From Bryobacterales bacterium (GTDB lineage Bacteria; Acidobacteriota; Terriglobia; Bryobacterales; Bryobacteraceae): a stretch of 64,000 nucleotides of DNA. This document shows, one piece after another, positions 9,082 to 17,795 of the stretch; within the stretch, counting starts at the first letter, position 1, and every line of letters begins with the position of its first letter. The notes beneath the pieces are model-generated. The model saw nothing but the letters and a program-made list of their open reading frames with translations, did not search any database and was not told where the DNA came from. The stretch is taken from assembly GCA_020847045.1 (NCBI GenBank), contig JADLCT010000048.1, positions 1 through 64,000 of the forward strand. The letters are read 5' to 3'. The position numbers were made by a program, and so were the translations under genes.

Positions 9082-10941
9082 TTACTTGCCCGGAGCGGAC
9101 GCCACGCCAACGTCCGGCGCATCCAGTTTCGCGAGGATCGCCTGAAAGCGCGGGTCCTGGCGGTAAGGCGCAAAGATGGGGTTCACGCGGAGCGTCAACG
9201 TGAGCGTGGCGCGCGAGCGAACGGCGTCTTCCAGCAACTGGTATCCGGCGCTGTCTTCGCCAATCGCCAGGCGGATGCCCGCCTCGACCACCGGATCGAC
9301 GCGCGCGAAGTTCTTCTTGTTGTGGAGTTCAGTGAGGAGTCTGCGCGCCTCGGCCGTGTCGCCGCTCCGGGCGTAGACCGGTCCGGCGATGGCGGCGCTG
9401 GGAGGAAGCCAGGCCAGTTGCTTGGTCAAAACGTCGAGATAGACCTTGGCTCTCTCGTACTCCTTGCGCGCAAGATACACCATGCCGCGCACAAGCCGGA
9501 TGCCGCGTTCTTCGGGGTTGATCCGCTCGGCCTCGTCCATCAGCGCGAGCGCCTGATCGTACTGGCCGTCGTAGAGGTAGGCGTAGGCGCACTCCATCTT
9601 TACCGGGATGGGCGCGGGATCGAGCGCGCGTGCGCGCTCGGCCAGGGCCACGGCGGTCTTCGTGTCACCCTTGACAAGCGCCAGTTGCGCCAGGCGTAGC
9701 AGAGCGAACGGGTAGCTGGGCCGCAGTTCAAGCGAGCGGTTATATTGCGTGCGGGCCTCGGCCCAATTCCAGCCGCCCAGCGCGGCGGACACGCCGAGGG
9801 CCATGTGTGCTTCGGCAAGGTCCGGCTCCAGGGCGAGCGCCTCTTGCGCCACACGCCGCGTGGTGGCCGTGGCCTCGGCCACGGGACGATACTCGAAGTA
9901 GCTGATGCGCCCCCACAGATCGGCCAGCGCAGCGTGGGCCGCTGTGAACTTGGGTTCGGCCTTGATCGCGGCCTCCAATGCGCGCAGCGCCGTCTGCATC
10001 TCCGGCGGATCGGGCTGAGTGATGGACAGAGCGCCCAGAAAGCCGCGAGTCACCTCGGCGTTCGGTTTACCGGCCTTCGGCGTCAGCAGAGCGCGGGCCG
10101 GCAGCGACCCGCCCAGACGCGCCGCCGCCTCTTGCGCGGCCCGGTCGAGCGCGGGCAGCAACTGATCGCGGCTGGTTTGGAACGAATGGTTCCATACGCG
10201 CCTGCCGTCGCTGGTGCGCACCATCCACAGCTCGCCGCTGATCGAAGACTCCGCGGGCGTCAACTTCCCTTCCATGACGATGTCGGCGTTCAACTCGCGG
10301 CGCAGCGCCGCCATCTCTCGCAGATTGTAGGCAAACGGCAGCACGGACGTGTAGGCCACGGTGCGCCATTCGGGAACGTGCGCCAGTTCGAAGCTGAGCG
10401 CGGCGGTGATGCCGGACGCGGTGTCGTCGTGCAGCGGAAGAGGCCGCGTGTCGTCGAACGGCAGCACGGCCAGGGTTTGTACCGGGCCAGGGCTGGCCAG
10501 ACGGTTGCTGAGATAGAACCAGAGCAATGCTCCAGTGGCGAAGGCGGCGGCAAGAATCACCAGCAGGCGGCGGTTGCTGCGCGGACCCTCAGCGGATCCC
10601 GGTTCGGGCGCGCTGGCAGCCCAGGCTTCGATGGCGCTGAGCGGCGAAACGGCCGTGAAGCGCAACGCGCCACCCGCGGCATCGAGCTCGGCGCGAACCG
10701 GATCCTGCGAGCCCTCGGCGGCGTAGTAGTCATCCAGGCGGCGCCGTAGCCGCTTCAGTTCGGCGCGGTCCTCGTCGTCCAAAGCAGGACGCTCGCCCGC
10801 GGCATGGGCGGCCGCGCAGGTTTCAAGAAGCCGGCCGAGCTTGGTGGCGCCTTGGAATGCCGCGCCGGAAAGTATCTTGCGGCACACGCGGCGCCCCAGT
10901 TCGGGGCCGATGGAAGCACTGGAATTCTGTGGATCTTGCAT
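9082..10941 (-). CDS. Membrane-anchored TolB-like/TPR protein
   Basis: The 619-residue protein has a cytoplasmic N-terminal part, a transmembrane helix around residues 127-147, then a FlgO/TolB-N-like domain (TLAVLPFDDTRPLPLHDDTA) and a long array of tetratricopeptide repeats to the C-terminus. This is the layout of acidobacterial CadC-like proteins, in which an N-terminal DNA-binding domain is joined to TPRs through the membrane. Here the N-terminus keeps only ELKRLRRRLDDYYAAEGSQD, a remnant of the helical segment usually found before the membrane helix, and I see no winged-helix domain. It probably acts as a protein-interaction scaffold or sensor. Confidence 0.7.
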   Translation of the reverse strand: MQDPQNSSASIGPELGRRVCRKILSGAAFQGATKLGRLLETCAAAHAAGERPALDDEDRAELKRLRRRLDDYYAAEGSQDPVRAELDAAGGALRFTAVSPLSAIEAWAASAPEPGSAEGPRSNRRLLVILAAAFATGALLWFYLSNRLASPGPVQTLAVLPFDDTRPLPLHDDTASGITAALSFELAHVPEWRTVAYTSVLPFAYNLREMAALRRELNADIVMEGKLTPAESSISGELWMVRTSDGRRVWNHSFQTSRDQLLPALDRAAQEAAARLGGSLPARALLTPKAGKPNAEVTRGFLGALSITQPDPPEMQTALRALEAAIKAEPKFTAAHAALADLWGRISYFEYRPVAEATATTRRVAQEALALEPDLAEAHMALGVSAALGGWNWAEARTQYNRSLELRPSYPFALLRLAQLALVKGDTKTAVALAERARALDPAPIPVKMECAYAYLYDGQYDQALALMDEAERINPEERGIRLVRGMVYLARKEYERAKVYLDVLTKQLAWLPPSAAIAGPVYARSGDTAEARRLLTELHNKKNFARVDPVVEAGIRLAIGEDSAGYQLLEDAVRSRATLTLTLRVNPIFAPYRQDPRFQAILAKLDAPDVGVASAPGK

Positions 10942-10964
10942 TGCGGAGGGGGACGCAATTCAGT

Positions 10965-11555
10965 TTATCCAACGCCGGAGGCTTCCAACAACAGCGGCCG
11001 TAAATCCTCGGGCAGAGGAAGAGCCAGGGCGGCGGCAATCCCTTCGGCGCTCATCTTCGAGAAGGACTGGCGCAGGATACCGGCCACCTTGACGCGGTCA
11101 AGCTTGGCGGCGGTCGCGGCGAGCTGCGTTTCCAGGAACACCAGGCAGAGGGCGTCCTCGAAGGTGCGCACCTCGCTGTCGCGCGTAATGCCGTGCTTGC
11201 GCAGGATGGCGAGGGCGCGCGCGATAAAGGGCTCGCCGTAGCCGCAGGTTTCCAGAATCTGGCGCAACTCAGCCGCATGGCGCTTGCGCAGCTCGGACTT
11301 CCACGCCAGGTAGCCAAGACGGCCCTCAGGAAAGTTCTCGCGCGGCAGCGTCCAGCGGCGTATGTGGTGCGCGCGTACGGCCAGCAGCAACTCCTCGCTC
11401 GCATCGGGACGAAGGCGGCTCACCCACTCCGACATCAGTTCGGCATGCGCCTGCTCCTTGGGACGCATGGCGCCACGGACGAGAATCGTGTGGGGATCGG
11501 CGGCGTTGGCCTCATCAATGAGTGCAATGGCCCGCTCAAAGCGGCTGTGGTCCAC
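10965..11555 (-). CDS. DUF4202 family protein
   Basis: The protein matches the DUF4202 family pattern: FERAIALIDEANAADPHTI at the start, PKEQAHAELMSEWVSRL, AVRAHHIRRWTLPRENFPE with its conserved histidines and arginines, GYLAWKSELRKRHA, FEDALCLVFLETQL and SFSKMSAEG. Function is unknown; the conserved His/Glu residues suggest a helical metal-binding fold. The open frame runs back to 11765, but the first 70 residues there are unlike the family and overlap the small ORF and the coaD start. I therefore place the start at the GTG at 11555, giving 196 residues. That start lacks a strong Shine-Dalgarno and is the least certain part. Confidence 0.75.
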   Translation of the reverse strand: MDHSRFERAIALIDEANAADPHTILVRGAMRPKEQAHAELMSEWVSRLRPDASEELLLAVRAHHIRRWTLPRENFPEGRLGYLAWKSELRKRHAAELRQILETCGYGEPFIARALAILRKHGITRDSEVRTFEDALCLVFLETQLAATAAKLDRVKVAGILRQSFSKMSAEGIAAALALPLPEDLRPLLLEASGVG

Positions 11556-11607
11556 ATCTTCAAGGCTAGCAGCGGCGGTCCCCGGCGAGGCGCACGGCCC
11601 GCCGCGG

Positions 11608-11697
11608 CTATCCACGTTTACGGCCGCGCCACCAGAGCAGACCGGCGAAAGCGGGCAGCAGCAGCGCCAGGATGAACATAGTCCAGGGGAATTCCAT
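11608..11697 (-). CDS. Small single-pass membrane protein, 29 residues
   Basis: An ATG at 11697, preceded by GGAG with a 6-nt gap, opens a 29-codon frame ending in TAG. The product has a negative or polar start (MEFPWT), a continuous hydrophobic helix (MFILALLLPAFAGLLWW) and a basic tail (RGRKRG). This is the layout of bacterial small membrane proteins inserted with the basic end in the cytoplasm. It lies about 50 bp upstream of the DUF4202 gene on the same strand and is divergent from coaD. Good ribosome site, clean topology and correct orientation support it; no homology could be checked. Confidence 0.45.
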   Translation of the reverse strand: MEFPWTMFILALLLPAFAGLLWWRGRKRG

Positions 11698-11736
11698 ACC
11701 AGGCTCCAAGCTACCGCAATCCCGCTGCCTGCTAGA

Positions 11737-12273
11737 ATGAAGATCACGCGTTTCGCGTCGCCCAAGGGCGTCTCACCCGTGATTGGAATCTATCCAGGTA
11801 CGTTCGATCCTCTGACCAGCGGCCATCTCGATCTCATCGGGCGCGGCTCGCATCTGGTGGACCGGTTGATCGTGGCCGTGCTGGCCAACGAGGCCAAGCA
11901 CCCGCTGTTCAGCATGGAGGAGCGCACCGAGATGCTGCGCGAGGCCACGGCCCACTTCCCGAACGTCGAGGTGGACAGCTTCAACGGCCTGCTGGTGCAG
12001 TTCGCCCAGGCGCGCGGAGCGAAACTGTTACTGCGCGGCATCCGCGCCGTGAGCGACTACGAGTATGAACTTCAGATGGCGTTGATGAACCGCCGTCTCA
12101 ACCCCAATATTGAAACCGTCTTTCTCATGGCCGGCGAATCGTACAGCTTTCTCAGTTCGCGCATGGTGAAAGAGGTGATCCGGCTGGGCGGCGACGTCAG
12201 CCAGATGGTGCCGCCCAACGTGGAGCACCGGTTGCGCGCGCGCCTGCTGGGCGCGGCCGCCGGGCCAGAATAG
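11737..12273 (+). CDS. coaD: Phosphopantetheine adenylyltransferase
   Basis: CoaD transfers an adenylyl group from ATP to 4'-phosphopantetheine, the fourth step of coenzyme A synthesis, in the cytoplasm. The nucleotidyltransferase signature GIYPGTFDPLTSGH is at residues 17-30, followed by KLLLRGIRAVSDYEYELQMA and the C-terminal SYSFLSSRMVKEV motif. From ATG 11737 the protein is 178 residues, about 15 longer than usual. A GTG at 11779 would give 164 residues and a more typical N-terminus, so the start is not certain. The next gene follows 7 bp later on the same strand. Confidence 0.93.
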   Translation: MKITRFASPKGVSPVIGIYPGTFDPLTSGHLDLIGRGSHLVDRLIVAVLANEAKHPLFSMEERTEMLREATAHFPNVEVDSFNGLLVQFAQARGAKLLLRGIRAVSDYEYELQMALMNRRLNPNIETVFLMAGESYSFLSSRMVKEVIRLGGDVSQMVPPNVEHRLRARLLGAAAGPE

Positions 12274-12280
12274 GTTTTTT

Positions 12281-13480
12281 ATGTCAGCCATCGCTCAACA
12301 ACTTGCCGAACGTCTGTCCTCGATCAGCGTCTCCTCCACCGTGAAGGTGAGCTCGGAAGCCGGCCGTCTGAAGCGCGAAGGGGTCGACGTGGTCGACTTC
12401 GGCGCCGGCGAGCCGGACTTCCCGACGCCGGACAACATCAAGAAAGCCGCCATTGCGGCGCTGGACGCCAACTTCACCAAATACACTGACACCAGCGGCA
12501 TTCTGGATTTGAAGAAGGCCATCTGCGAGCGCCACACAAAGGACTACGGCACGGCCTACACGCCGGCCGAGTGCGTGGTAACCGTGGGCGGCAAGCATGT
12601 GATCTTCGAGCTTACGCAGGTGCTGCTGAATCCCGGCGACGAATGCATCATTCCCGTTCCGTTCTGGGTGACCTACCAGGACGTGGTGAACTACGCCGGC
12701 GCCAAGTGCGTGTTCGTGCAGACCGACGAGCAGGCTGGATTCGCCATCAGCGCGGCGGCGGTTGAAAAGGCCATGACGCCGCGCACGAAGCTGATCATCA
12801 TCAATTCGCCTTCGAACCCGTCCGGCAACGTGCTGGGCCGCGAGGAGTTTGAAAAGATCTGCCGCCTGGCCAAGTCGCGCGGCGTGCTGGTGATGACCGA
12901 CGAGTGCTACTGCCGCTTCGTCTACGGCAGCGAACCGTATTCGGCGGCGGCCTTCGAAGGAATGAAGGAAACGGTGATCGTGGCCGGTTCGCTTTCGAAG
13001 ACCTACGCCATGACGGGCTGGCGCATTGGGTTCGGACTGGCCCCCAAACCCGTCATCGACGGCATCGTGAAGCTGCAATCGCACATGACCTCGAACCCCA
13101 CGTCGATCGCGCAGAAGGCCGGCGTCGAGGCGCTGACGGGTCCGCAGGAGGCCGTGGGAGAAATGCTGGCCGAGTACGCCCGCAGACGCCGCTACATTGT
13201 CGACCGCGTGCGGCGGATTCCCGGCGTAGGCTGCCAGGAGCCGATGGGCGCGTTTTATATCTACCCGAACTTCGGCCAGGCGATGAAGAATCTGGGCATC
13301 GCCTCGACGCTCGACCTGGCCACGCAGCTTCTCACCAAGGCCCATGTGGCGCTGGTGCCCGGCGAGGCGTTCGGCACCGATGCGCACGTCCGCATCTCCT
13401 ATGCCACCTCCATGCACGAAATCGAGCGCGGGCTGCAACGCATCGACGACTTCGTGCAGGGCAAGCCCACCCAGGCATGA
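12281..13480 (+). CDS. aspC: Class I PLP aminotransferase, aspartate aminotransferase-like
   Basis: The 399-residue enzyme belongs to the fold-type I aminotransferases of the bacterial aspartate/prephenate aminotransferase group (class I gamma). Seen are the glycine-rich start of the active site GAGEPDFPTP (41-50), NSPSNPSGNV near 175-184 and the PLP lysine K240 in GSLSKTYAMTGWRIGF. A C-terminal arginine in HVRISYA binds the substrate carboxylate. It likely interconverts aspartate and oxaloacetate, perhaps also prephenate and arogenate. It overlaps the downstream manA start by 4 bp (ATGA), indicating one transcript and coupled translation. Confidence 0.88.
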   Translation: MSAIAQQLAERLSSISVSSTVKVSSEAGRLKREGVDVVDFGAGEPDFPTPDNIKKAAIAALDANFTKYTDTSGILDLKKAICERHTKDYGTAYTPAECVVTVGGKHVIFELTQVLLNPGDECIIPVPFWVTYQDVVNYAGAKCVFVQTDEQAGFAISAAAVEKAMTPRTKLIIINSPSNPSGNVLGREEFEKICRLAKSRGVLVMTDECYCRFVYGSEPYSAAAFEGMKETVIVAGSLSKTYAMTGWRIGFGLAPKPVIDGIVKLQSHMTSNPTSIAQKAGVEALTGPQEAVGEMLAEYARRRRYIVDRVRRIPGVGCQEPMGAFYIYPNFGQAMKNLGIASTLDLATQLLTKAHVALVPGEAFGTDAHVRISYATSMHEIERGLQRIDDFVQGKPTQA

Positions 13481-14190
13481 CGGAGATTGCTCCGCGATTT
13501 GTCGAGCGCGTGTGGGGCGCCAGGGACTTGTCGCCCTGGTTCCCCGCCCCGCCGCCTCCGCCCAACGGGCTGCCCTACGGCGAGGTGTGGTTCGCGGGCG
13601 AATCGCTGCTGATAAAATTTCTCTTTCCATCCGAGAAGCTGTCCGTGCAGGTGCACCCGGCCGACGATTACGCGCGCGAGCACCATGGCTGCCCGGGCAA
13701 GACGGAGATGTGGCGCATCGTGCGGGCCATGCCCGGAGCCGAAATCGCGCTGGGGTTTCGCGTAGCGGTGCCTCCCGCTGCGGCGCGCGCGGCGGCGCTG
13801 GATGGCTCGATCATGGAACTGCTCGACTGGCGCAAGGTGGCCGCGGGCGATTCCTATCTGATCCCGGCGGGCACCGTGCACGCGATGGGCGGCGGCATGG
13901 TGGTGGCCGAGATTCAGCAGCTTTCCGATGTCACCTACCGCCTGTTCGACTACGGCCGCGGAAGGGAACTGCACATCGACCAAGGCTTCGATGTGGCCCA
14001 CCTCGCGCCGTACACCGCTTCTGGAACGCGCTGCGCCTATTTCGAAACCGTGGAGATCGAGCCTGGCCTGCTCGTGGAGCCCCGCGCCCACGAGGATTAT
14101 CTGATCGGCCTGGCCACAGGGCGCGTGCATCGTCTGGAGCGCACGGTGCAGGCCTGCGAGCCTTCGCTGCACACGTGGGTTCCGGCCTGA
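13477..14190 (+). CDS. manA: Class I mannose-6-phosphate isomerase
   Basis: This zinc-dependent cupin isomerase interconverts mannose-6-phosphate and fructose-6-phosphate, supplying GDP-mannose synthesis or mannose use. The 237-residue protein is a short form. It begins with RFVERVWGARDL, has the metal motif SVQVHPADDYA followed by GKTEMW (zinc-ligand Glu region), and the second cupin motif IPAGTVHAMGGG. The related YRLFDYGR segment is present. Its start overlaps the aminotransferase stop in ATGA. Isomerases of this short form sometimes act on other phosphosugars, so the exact substrate is inferred. Confidence 0.82.
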   Translation: MTEIAPRFVERVWGARDLSPWFPAPPPPPNGLPYGEVWFAGESLLIKFLFPSEKLSVQVHPADDYAREHHGCPGKTEMWRIVRAMPGAEIALGFRVAVPPAAARAAALDGSIMELLDWRKVAAGDSYLIPAGTVHAMGGGMVVAEIQQLSDVTYRLFDYGRGRELHIDQGFDVAHLAPYTASGTRCAYFETVEIEPGLLVEPRAHEDYLIGLATGRVHRLERTVQACEPSLHTWVPA

Positions 14191-14274
14191 CGGGCCGCTT
14201 ACCCTTATTTCCCACATTTCTACGCGTCGCGCGGGATCATCCGCGCAAGCCCGGGTGTTAAGCTAGATGTTTCC

Positions 14275-15666
14275 ATGCGATACGACGTCGTTGTGATCGG
14301 GAGCGGTCCCGGAGGATATTCCGCGGCGGTGCGCGCCGGCCAGTATGGCTTGAAAACCGCATTGATCGAGAAGTCGCCCAAGCTCGGCGGGACCTGCCTG
14401 CTGGTGGGTTGCATCCCCACCAAAGCACTGCTGCACACGGCGGAGGTGTGGGACTACTTCCAGCACAGCGAGGAACAGGGCATCCACTGCCAGGGCGCCT
14501 CGCTCGACCTGCCGCTTGTGTTGCAGCGCAAGCAGGGCATCGTGGACAAGCACTCCAAGGGTGTCAGCTTCCTGATGAAGAAGAACAAGGTGGAGGTCAT
14601 CGCCGGCTACGCGAAGCTGAAGGGCGCGGGCAAGGTGGAGGTGGCCACGGCCTCGGGAACACAGACGATCGAAGCCAAGGCTGTCATTCTGGCGACGGGC
14701 TCGGAGGCGCGCATGCTGCCCGGGTTGACGCCGGACGACACGATCATGACCAACGTCGAGATTCTCGAAATGCGGAACGTGCCCAAGTCGTTGGGCATCA
14801 TCGGCTCGGGCGCCGTGGGTGTTGAGTTCGGCTCCATCTATAAACGCTACGGCTCCGAGGTGGCCATCTTCGAAATGCTGCCGCGCATAGTGCCGGTGGA
14901 GGACGAGGAGGTCAGCAAGGAACTGGAGCGTTCGTTCAAGAAGCAGAAGATTCGCGTGGAGACGGGCGCGAAGGTGGAAAAAATCGAGAAAACGGGCACG
15001 GGCGTGCGCCTGGAAGTGGCGCTGGGCAACGGCAACCGCGAGACTGTAGAATTCGAAAAACTACTGGTGGCCGTGGGCCGCAAACCGAACACGGAGAACG
15101 TGGGCCTGGAGAACACGCGCGTGGAACTGGACCGCGGCTTCGTGAAGGTGGACGCCTATCAGCGCACGGCCGAGCCGGGCGTCTACGCCATCGGCGACAT
15201 CGTCGCCGGAACGCCGCAACTGGCCCATGTCGCCACCATGGAAGGCATGGTCGCCGTGGCGCACATCGCGGGCCAGGAGACCCGCCCGGTGAACAAGAAC
15301 CGCATTCCCGGCGCAACGTACACGGAGCCGGGCATCGGCAGCGTGGGAATGACGGAGAAGGCGGCGCGGGAGCAGGGCTACCAGGTGAAGGTAGGCAAGT
15401 TCCCTTTCCTGGCGAACTCGAAGGCGACGATTCTCGGCTCGCATGACGGGTTTGTGAAGGTGGTGATCGACGAGAAGTACGGGGAGATTCTGGGTGTGCA
15501 CATCATCGGACCACATGCCTATGAGCTGATCGCGGAGGCGGTGGCGGCAATGGAGTCCGAGGCGACCATCGAGACGATGCTGCACACCATCCACGCGCAT
15601 CCGACCCTATACGAAGCCGTGGGCGAAGCATTCAACGCCGTTTATGGAAGGGCCATTAACGCCTGA
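14275..15666 (+). CDS. lpdA: Dihydrolipoyl dehydrogenase (E3)
   Basis: E3 reoxidises the dihydrolipoyl group on the E2 subunit of 2-oxoacid dehydrogenases, using FAD and NAD+. The 463-residue protein has the FAD-binding GSGPGGYSAAVRAGQ, the redox disulphide C41/C46 in GGTCLLVGCIPTK, the NAD-binding GIIGSGAVGVEFGS, and the C-terminal HIIGPHAYELI and HTIHAHPTLYEA with the active-site His-Glu pair. TAAGCT at 14259-14264 is a -10-like box 10 nt before the ATG. It heads a lpdA-lipB-E2 cluster, so the lipoylated subunit, its lipoylation enzyme and its reoxidising partner are made together. Confidence 0.95.
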   Translation: MRYDVVVIGSGPGGYSAAVRAGQYGLKTALIEKSPKLGGTCLLVGCIPTKALLHTAEVWDYFQHSEEQGIHCQGASLDLPLVLQRKQGIVDKHSKGVSFLMKKNKVEVIAGYAKLKGAGKVEVATASGTQTIEAKAVILATGSEARMLPGLTPDDTIMTNVEILEMRNVPKSLGIIGSGAVGVEFGSIYKRYGSEVAIFEMLPRIVPVEDEEVSKELERSFKKQKIRVETGAKVEKIEKTGTGVRLEVALGNGNRETVEFEKLLVAVGRKPNTENVGLENTRVELDRGFVKVDAYQRTAEPGVYAIGDIVAGTPQLAHVATMEGMVAVAHIAGQETRPVNKNRIPGATYTEPGIGSVGMTEKAAREQGYQVKVGKFPFLANSKATILGSHDGFVKVVIDEKYGEILGVHIIGPHAYELIAEAVAAMESEATIETMLHTIHAHPTLYEAVGEAFNAVYGRAINA

Positions 15667-15707
15667 CCGGACGCCGCGGCGCGGGCTGAGGCTGGAACCG
15701 GGAATGT

Positions 15708-16373
15708 ATGTCGAGACCGTGTGAGTTCCGCGACCTGGGGCGCATGGGCTACACAGAAGCCTACGCGTTGCAGCGCCAACTTGTCGAACAACGCAAGGCC
15801 GGCGCCATCCCCGACCAACTGCTGTTTGTCGAACATCCGCCGGTGATCACGCTGGGCCGGAACGCGCACGAGGAGAACGTTCTCTTCTCCCGCGAGGCGC
15901 TCGCCGCCAGCGGCGTCGAGGTGCACGAGTGCGACCGCGGCGGCGATGTCACTTATCATGGTCCGGGACAGATTGTGGGCTATCCGATCTTCGATCTCCG
16001 GGCGTGGAAACGGGACGTCAACGCCTATGTGCGCGGCCTCGAGCAGGCGGTCATCGAAGCCATCGGCGAGTTCGGCATCGAGGGCGAACGCGCGCCGGGG
16101 GCGACGGGCGTCTGGGTGGGCGGCGCGAAGGTAGCGGCGATTGGCGTTCACTTGAGCCGGTGGGTAAGCTCTCATGGTTTCGCCCTGAACGTTTCGGCCA
16201 ACCTGGATCATTTCAAGTTTATTGTTCCGTGCGGACTCACCAGGCCCGTCACGTCGTTGCGCGCGCTGGGCTGCGAAGCCCCGGCCGGAGACGTGAAGGA
16301 GAGCCTGCTGGCCGCGTTTTCAGAAGTGTTCGAGATTGACATACCCGCGCCGGCGCTGAGCTGGCGCGCGTGA
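15708..16373 (+). CDS. lipB: Octanoyl-ACP:protein octanoyltransferase
   Basis: LipB moves the octanoyl chain from acyl carrier protein to lipoyl-domain lysines, the first step of lipoate synthesis. The 221-residue protein has the conserved PPVITLGRNA, RGGDVTYHGPGQIVGYPI, K141 in GGAKVAAIGV and the catalytic C175 in IVPCGLTRPVTSL. It sits between E3 and E2, whose lipoyl lysine (K42) would be its direct target. lipA is not in the window. A GGGAA-like sequence precedes the ATG. Confidence 0.95.
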   Translation: MSRPCEFRDLGRMGYTEAYALQRQLVEQRKAGAIPDQLLFVEHPPVITLGRNAHEENVLFSREALAASGVEVHECDRGGDVTYHGPGQIVGYPIFDLRAWKRDVNAYVRGLEQAVIEAIGEFGIEGERAPGATGVWVGGAKVAAIGVHLSRWVSSHGFALNVSANLDHFKFIVPCGLTRPVTSLRALGCEAPAGDVKESLLAAFSEVFEIDIPAPALSWRA

Positions 16374-16386
16374 CGGAGAGAATCGA

Positions 16387-17700
16387 ATGACTGATGTCGT
16401 GATGCCCCAGATGGGCGAAAGCATTGTAGAAGGCACGCTGACGCGGTGGTTGAAGAAAGCCGGCGACAAGGTGGAGCGGGACGAACCGCTGTTTGAGATT
16501 TCCACCGACAAGGTGGACAGCGAGATTCCCTCGCCCGCCTCCGGCATCTTGACCGAAGTACTGGTGCAGGAAGGCGCAACGGTGGCGATCAACACCGTGG
16601 TGGCGCGGATTGGCGAGGAGGGCGCGTCTGCCGCTCCGGCGCCGGTGCAGCAGGCTGCTCCGCCGCCGCCACCGCCTCCGGTTCCCGCCGCCCCGCCTCC
16701 TGCCGCGCGCATGGAATCCGACGAGCCACCGCCGCCCGTGATTCTGCCTCCCGAAAGTGCGCAGGCCACCGAAACCACCGGGCCGCTCTCGCCGTTGGTG
16801 CGCAAGATGGCGCGCGAAAACAACGTCGACCTCTCGCAAGTGCCGGGCACCGGAGCGGGTGGACGCATCACGAAATTTGACGTGGAGCAGGCGATCGCCT
16901 CGCGTGGCGGCCGTGCCCCCGGCCAGGCGCCGGCTCCGCCGTTCGCGGCGCCCGAAAGCCGTCCGGCGCCCGTGCCGCCCCCCGCGCGGGCCGAAGCGCC
17001 GCGTGCGCGCGTAGAGGCCATGTCCACCATGCGCCGCAAGATCGCCGAGCACATGGTGTTCTCCAAACAGACTTCCGCGCATGTCACCACCGTGCACAAA
17101 GTGGACATGACGAAGGTGGCCAAGCTGCGGTCCAAAGTGAAGGAGGAGTTCGCCTCGCACTACGGCTTCGGTCTGACCTTCCTGCCCTTCGTTCTGCGCG
17201 CCACGGCTGAAGCCCTGCGCGCCTTCCCGATCGTGAACGCCTCCATCGACGGCGCGAACATCATCTACCACGGCGAGATCAACGTGGGAATCGCCGTGGC
17301 GCTCGATGGCGGCTCGGGTCTGATCGTGCCGGTCATCAAGAACGCCGATGAAATGAACGTGGTGGGACTCCAGCGGGCCGTCGTGGACCTTGCGGCGCGC
17401 GCGCGGTCGAAACAGTTGAAGCCCGGCGAAGTGCAGGGCGGCACCTTCTCCATCACCAATTTCGGCAGCTTCGGCAGCATCTTCGCGACGCCCGTGATCA
17501 ACCAGCCGCAGGTGGCCATCCTCGGCGTGGGCGCCGTGGAGAAGGTTCCCGTGGTTGTGGACGGGGACGCAATCGCCATCCGCTCGCAGGCTCACCTGGC
17601 CTTGACGTTCGACCACCGCCTGATCGACGGCGCGATGGCCGATCAGTTCTGCCAGCGCGTGAAGGCCGTACTCGAAAACTGGAGCGAGTCGGTCCTCTAG
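16387..17700 (+). CDS. Dihydrolipoamide acyltransferase (E2) of a 2-oxoacid dehydrogenase complex
   Basis: The 437-residue E2 has one lipoyl domain (residues 1-77, lipoyl lysine K42 in FEISTDKVDSEIPSP) and a long Pro/Ala-rich linker. A peripheral subunit-binding domain follows (SPLVRKMARENNVDLSQVPG), then a second linker and the catalytic domain from about residue 210. The active-site motif TFDHRLIDGAMA is intact. A single lipoyl domain and this sequence type fit the pyruvate, 2-oxoglutarate or branched-chain E2 group; I cannot decide which. No E1 gene lies adjacent. It starts 13 bp after lipB. Confidence 0.92.
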   Translation: MTDVVMPQMGESIVEGTLTRWLKKAGDKVERDEPLFEISTDKVDSEIPSPASGILTEVLVQEGATVAINTVVARIGEEGASAAPAPVQQAAPPPPPPPVPAAPPPAARMESDEPPPPVILPPESAQATETTGPLSPLVRKMARENNVDLSQVPGTGAGGRITKFDVEQAIASRGGRAPGQAPAPPFAAPESRPAPVPPPARAEAPRARVEAMSTMRRKIAEHMVFSKQTSAHVTTVHKVDMTKVAKLRSKVKEEFASHYGFGLTFLPFVLRATAEALRAFPIVNASIDGANIIYHGEINVGIAVALDGGSGLIVPVIKNADEMNVVGLQRAVVDLAARARSKQLKPGEVQGGTFSITNFGSFGSIFATPVINQPQVAILGVGAVEKVPVVVDGDAIAIRSQAHLALTFDHRLIDGAMADQFCQRVKAVLENWSESVL

Positions 17701-17723
17701 CTCACTCTCCCTACCGTCCAGCC

Positions 17724-17766
17724 AACCGGAGCCGTTCCCGCGCGGGGCGGCTCCGGTTTCTGTTTT
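17724..17766 (+). terminator. Rho-independent terminator after the lpdA-lipB-E2 cluster
   Basis: AACCGGAGCCG pairs with CGGCTCCGGTT across a GC-rich loop and is followed by TCTGTTTTC. It lies 24 bp after the E2 stop codon. Confidence 0.75.
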
Positions 17767-17783
17767 CAGACACACGCGCTTGC

Positions 17784-17789
17784 TAAGCT
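17784..17789 (+). promoter_or_regulatory. -10 box for a leaderless mRNA
   Basis: TAAGCT lies 6 nt before the ATG at 17796, with no Shine-Dalgarno between them. No clear -35 is visible. Confidence 0.4.
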
Positions 17790-17795
17790 AGCGGC

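Noticed and set aside
16249..17775. 508-residue minus-strand ORF opposite the E2 gene
   Set aside because: Antisense shadow; E2 motifs on the plus strand are decisive.
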